Part shown: one piece after another, positions 60,567-64,000 of the stretch | How the letters are laid out: each line of letters begins with the position of its first letter | Numbering within the stretch: position 1 is the stretch's first letter | NCBI GenBank assembly: GCA_007258455.2 | Contig: VDFB02270651.1 | Location: 698,674,217-698,738,216, forward strand | Source of the DNA: Sequoia sempervirens | Taxonomy: Eukaryota; Streptophyta; Pinopsida; Cupressales; Cupressaceae | Length of the DNA: 64,000 bases | Direction: 5' to 3' | Position numbers and translations under genes: made by a program | The notes under the pieces: model-generated | What the model was told of the DNA's origin: nothing | The model's database searches: none | Seen by the model: only the letters and a program-made list of their open reading frames with translations

Positions 60567-61774
60567 TGTATAATGGTAGTAGAAATTGTGTGATCAATTT
60601 TTAAGTGTTAAACCATGATTAAATAAATCAAACACACCAATATAACATTAAATCAAAGGAAACAGATAAACAAAACAAACTCTTATGCGAATGGCTCCTT
60701 CGAAAGCATCATATTGTCCTCTATCTCTAGCATTTCGTTGATTCAAGATGCTCTCAGATTTTGTATGCCAAGCTCAACGAAATGGACTACTAAAGAACGA
60801 GATTTAGAGAAATGTTGGTTGCTCACTTTGGCAGCATAACGATATGGTGAAGGTTCGAAAAAGGAGAATGATGGATGAAAGATGGAAGATTCCAGAATGA
60901 TTTTGACAGAGTGAGGATACTTAAGAATCAACCCCCTAAATGAATTGTGAGAGGTTGTATTTATAGAGTTTTCAAAAGCTTCTGATTGGCTGATATAATC
61001 AATGGCTATGATAATTCTTGACAGATCAAACAGTTGAAGATGGATGAAACTGAAGGAGAAAATAGAAGAAACCTAAAAACAAGATTTTTCTATTTTTATG
61101 AAAGAGAAAAAGATAAGAAGATAAGAATAAAAAGAAAATTTAAAGCTGATAAATAATTAATTAAAAAATCAATTATTTATTTGTGGAGGATATTCAACTT
61201 TTCTTAATTAAATAAAATATTTAATTAAGCTTTTAAAAGCAGAAGAAAGCTTGTGATAAGAAGACAGCTTTAATCATGTTTTATTGAAAAAAGCAAAAAG
61301 ATCTCATAATTAAATAAAATATTTAATTATGATATGAGAAGATTGCACAATTAAATAAAATACCTAATTGTGATTTGGAAAGAAAGCATAAGATATTTTT
61401 AATTAAATAAAATTTATTTAATTAAATCACTTGTGAAGTTAATCAAATGAAACATTTAATTAATTAGAAGAAGAAAATAAAATAGAAGAAAAGGATATTT
61501 AAATTTAATTAAATCAAAAGATTTAATTTAAATTCAAACAGTGATAATTAATTTAAATAAATAGAATGTATTTATTTAAATAATTAAGTGGACATATGAA
61601 AATAATTAAATAAAATAAATTTATTTAATTATGGAAGAGAAATAAGATGAATGAACAATATAATTAAATTAATTAAATTTAATCATATGTAGAGGACTTT
61701 AGAAAAATTAATTAAATAATAAATATTTAATTAATTTCCAGGATTATACACATGACCATTTTTATGCATATACA
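60567..61774 (-). repeat. 3' LTR of element F
   Basis: Minus strand TGTATATGCAT to TATACA, about 1.2 kb; inverted ends TGTATA/TATACA. The inner end is fixed by the PPT; the outer end is inferred from the inverted repeat. Densely packed TTTAATTAA palindromes at 61145-61740. Confidence 0.7.
60958..60965 (-). promoter_or_regulatory. TATA box of element F LTR
   Basis: Minus strand CTATAAATACAACC, same as in B's 3' LTR. Confidence 0.55.
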
Positions 61775-61819
61775 TTTTGCCCCTCTTTGAAGTGATGTGT
61801 GAAACGCATTGCTTCAAAG
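61775..61819 (-). other. polypurine tract and preceding stem-loop of element F
   Basis: Minus strand CTTTGAA (61819-61813), 21 bases, TTCAAAGAGGGGCAAAA next to the LTR. One C interrupts the purine run. Confidence 0.75.
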
Positions 61820-61869
61820 AAAATAAATTTTTTTTGCCCCTGATATGTTTCCGATTTTTGATGTCGATG

Positions 61870-61885
61870 ATGCCCCCTTGAGAGG
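61870..61885 (-). other. conserved purine box upstream of PPT, element F
   Basis: Minus strand CCTCTCAAGGGGGCAT, 96 bases before the LTR. Confidence 0.5.
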
Positions 61886-62339
61886 ATAGGTGGGTTGGAA
61901 AACACAGGTATTCTCTTGAAATGAAATGAAATGATAAAGGATGGATAAGTTGAATGATGCAAGAGAGAATGTGGATGAAGGAGATGAAAGGATACGCTAT
62001 GCTGCAATGAAAGTGAGCAACCATGATGTTTGATATAGCACTAGACGTTATGCACCAAGGTATAAGGACCAAGGTGATGATGTGTCTCGTGCCCCAGCGT
62101 AATACAACCTTGTCTAGATGTATGAGGAAGTAAACTTAGAGCATTAAAGTCCTAATGCACAAAAGGTATTATGTGACCTTAGATGCAAAGGATAATGCAA
62201 AAAGATATTCCAACACACACAAGATATGAATATTAGCTAGAATGATATGGATCTGATACAAATGCAAGATAAAATGATAACACACAAAAGCAAGCAAGCA
62301 AGCATGCACAAATGATACAAAAACAAACAAGGAATTGCC

Positions 62340-62860
62340 CCCATCAAGCTGTAAACCGTTGATTGATTGATTAATTGATGATGTTGATAGTGTTGTCATT
62401 ATGGGGAGCGACATGTCCCTAGAGCAACACAAGGATGATGATAATTGATTGGTTGACTGGTTGATTTGGTTTACGACAAGATTAGGATCAAGACCAAAGG
62501 ATGTGATTGGATAATTTGACAAGATTGATTGACTTGATTGGTATGGATTAAGGATTGACTTGCATTTGGATATTTGCGTGGAATGATTGAAGATGATTTG
62601 ATTGATTTGAAGAAACTGTTTGTAATGATATGATGATTGATTGGATGATAGGATGTGATGAATTGAATAGAAGAGTTGATGTGATTGGAATGATGTAGGT
62701 TGAAGTGATTTGATTAGATAATCGATTGATTGAATTGAAGAATTGATTTGATTGGAATGATTGTGATTGAGTGGATTGGTTGCAATGGTTTTGAGGAAGA
62801 TGATTGATTTGGTGGAATGGTTGAATGATTTGATAGAAGAATTGATGTGTTTGGAATGAT
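62340..62860 (-). repeat. GATTGATTG-type simple repeat region in element F
   Basis: Runs of TTGATTGATTTGAAGAATTGA and similar words over about 500 bases, no open frame of note. Confidence 0.6.
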
Positions 62861-62884
62861 TTTATTGCTTGGATTTTTGTTGGA

Positions 62885-63185
62885 TATTTGATTTTTTTTT
62901 TTGTATTTTTTTCAAGACTTTTTCTGCTATTTTTGAATTTTTTCAGGATTTTTTCTACTTTTTTTGTATTTCTTCAGGACTTTTTCTGATGTTTTGTATT
63001 TTTGAAATGTTTTAATTTTTTTTGTATTTTTTTTCAAAACTTTTTTTCTGCTGTTTTTGGATTTCTTCAGGACCTTTTCTCTGTTTTTGGATTTCTTTAG
63101 GACTTTTTCTGCTGTTTTTGTATTTCTTTAGGACTTTTTCTTCTTTTTTTTGTATTTTTGAAATATTTTGATTTTTTTGGAGTTT
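62885..63185 (-). repeat. T-rich tandem repeat in element F 3' region
   Basis: About eight imperfect units of the form TTTGTATTTCTTCAGGACTT with CTGCTGTTTT, 30-40 bases each. Element B has a single similar unit near 21830. Such variable 3' regions are common in Tat elements. Confidence 0.75.
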
Positions 63186-64000
63186 TGAGATGTTTTGAGG
63201 TGTCAAATGATGAAAATTTGAGTAGCCTTTGTGCTAGATACCAATGACAAGGGGAAAACCAAGTCTAGGTACAAGGAGATAAAGGGAATTGATAGATGAA
63301 AGGGTGGGTGATGGGATAAGGGATAAAAGGCTCATGACATATGGATGGATGGAAAGGATAAGTCATAGTGAATGAAATGGATGTATGCATCATAAGAGAG
63401 CAAGGATGTGATTTCCAAAGACTATGTTGCATAGGAATAACATGCCCCATTCTAGGTACAATACTTAGGATTTTTCATGACAAAGCTTATGGCAATAGGA
63501 TAATGATAGGCTTGTTTGGAAGGATGAGGTATATCAAAAGATATCCAAAACATGTTTCAACATTTTTCCCCCATATCTTCATCAAGATCAAAAGAAGAAG
63601 GGTGGATGAATGGACTCAATATGATGGCTAAAGATGGCAGGTAAGATGGAAATGATATGACATGAAAATGATAGGTTGAATAGATAAGACATTGTGCCCC
63701 CAAGTGTAAGTGACATAGAAGATCAACCTACACATGACGCCTATTTGCTAGGTTTTCATCATGGTACTTATCCAAGGTGCCTGTTTACCAGGTTTTCACC
63801 ATTGGACAAAAGGATTTCTCTTTACTTTTTTTTTTTTTTTTAATTTTGAATTTTTGGATAGGAGAAGGTGAATATGGATGGGAGGGACTCAAGTGTCTAG
63901 TTCCATGAAAGGTGATAGTTCCACTAGATATGGATGTCATTGCATGGACCATGTCAAATGCTTATAGATGTTGGTAAGGGATGACATGAAAGGGATGGAT

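Larger units (their letters stand above)
60567..64000 (-). mobile_element. Ty3/gypsy element F (Tat type, relative of B), 3' end
   Basis: 3' LTR 60567-61774, PPT stem-loop and purine box 61775-61885, then non-coding 3' region to the window edge. Words 3' of integrase in B and C recur at 63737-63800 (GCCTATTTGCTAGGTTTTC, GGTGCCTGTTTACCAGG), so integrase should start just beyond. No PMD ORF seen in the 2.2 kb between. Confidence 0.75.

Noticed and set aside
62985..63206. Lys/Gln-rich minus-strand frame
   Set aside because: Product of the T-rich tandem repeat in F.

Overview
The window is plant nuclear DNA made almost entirely of LTR retrotransposons inserted into one another. I see no ordinary host gene, rRNA, tRNA or CRISPR array. 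The element types (Tat-type Ty3/gypsy with an extra RNase H, a chromodomain chromovirus, Ty1/copia), the plant mobile domain ORFs and the heavy nesting point to a land plant with a large repeat-rich genome. A gymnosperm is my guess; nothing in the sequence proves it.

Layout. (1) 1-4782, plus strand: the 3' part of a Ty1/copia element (protease, integrase, RT, RNase H, PPT, 3' LTR). It sits inside the RNase H region of (2) element A, a minus-strand Tat-type gypsy element at 4783-14372 (RT/RNase H, protease, gag, leader, PBS, 5' LTR); the rest of A lies left of the window. (3) Element B, minus strand, 15088-59405, is split by element C. Its 3' LTR is at 15088-16150, an antisense plant mobile domain (PMD) ORF at 17500-19430, integrase at 21890-23060, the two RNase H domains and RT at 23250-25046, protease at 26694-27056, gag at 27183-28803 and 56309-56519, the leader at 56520-58716, and the 5' LTR at 58740-59405. 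(4) Element C, plus strand, 28804-56308, target duplication CTTTC, is inserted in B's gag; the gag frame resumes across the insertion. It has gag, protease, RT, two RNase H domains, integrase, and a minus-strand (antisense) PMD ORF before its 3' LTR. (5) Element D, plus strand, 41458-49893, target duplication ATAGC, is a full-length chromovirus inserted in C's 3' untranslated region. (6) At the right end, a decayed copia gag fragment (about 60030-60506) is followed by the 3' LTR and 3' region of element F (60567 to the window end, minus strand), a relative of B without a visible PMD ORF.

All coding regions carry stops and frameshifts, so none looks autonomous. The most interesting layer is the non-coding and accessory architecture shared by the Tat-type elements: a PMD ORF antisense to pol in both B and C, related repeats placed in sense orientation upstream of both gag and the PMD ORF, a conserved stem-loop whose 3' arm is the start of the polypurine tract, and a conserved leader box. 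Insertion order read from the nesting: B, then C, then D; and A, then the left copia. Coordinates of domains inside broken frames are approximate.
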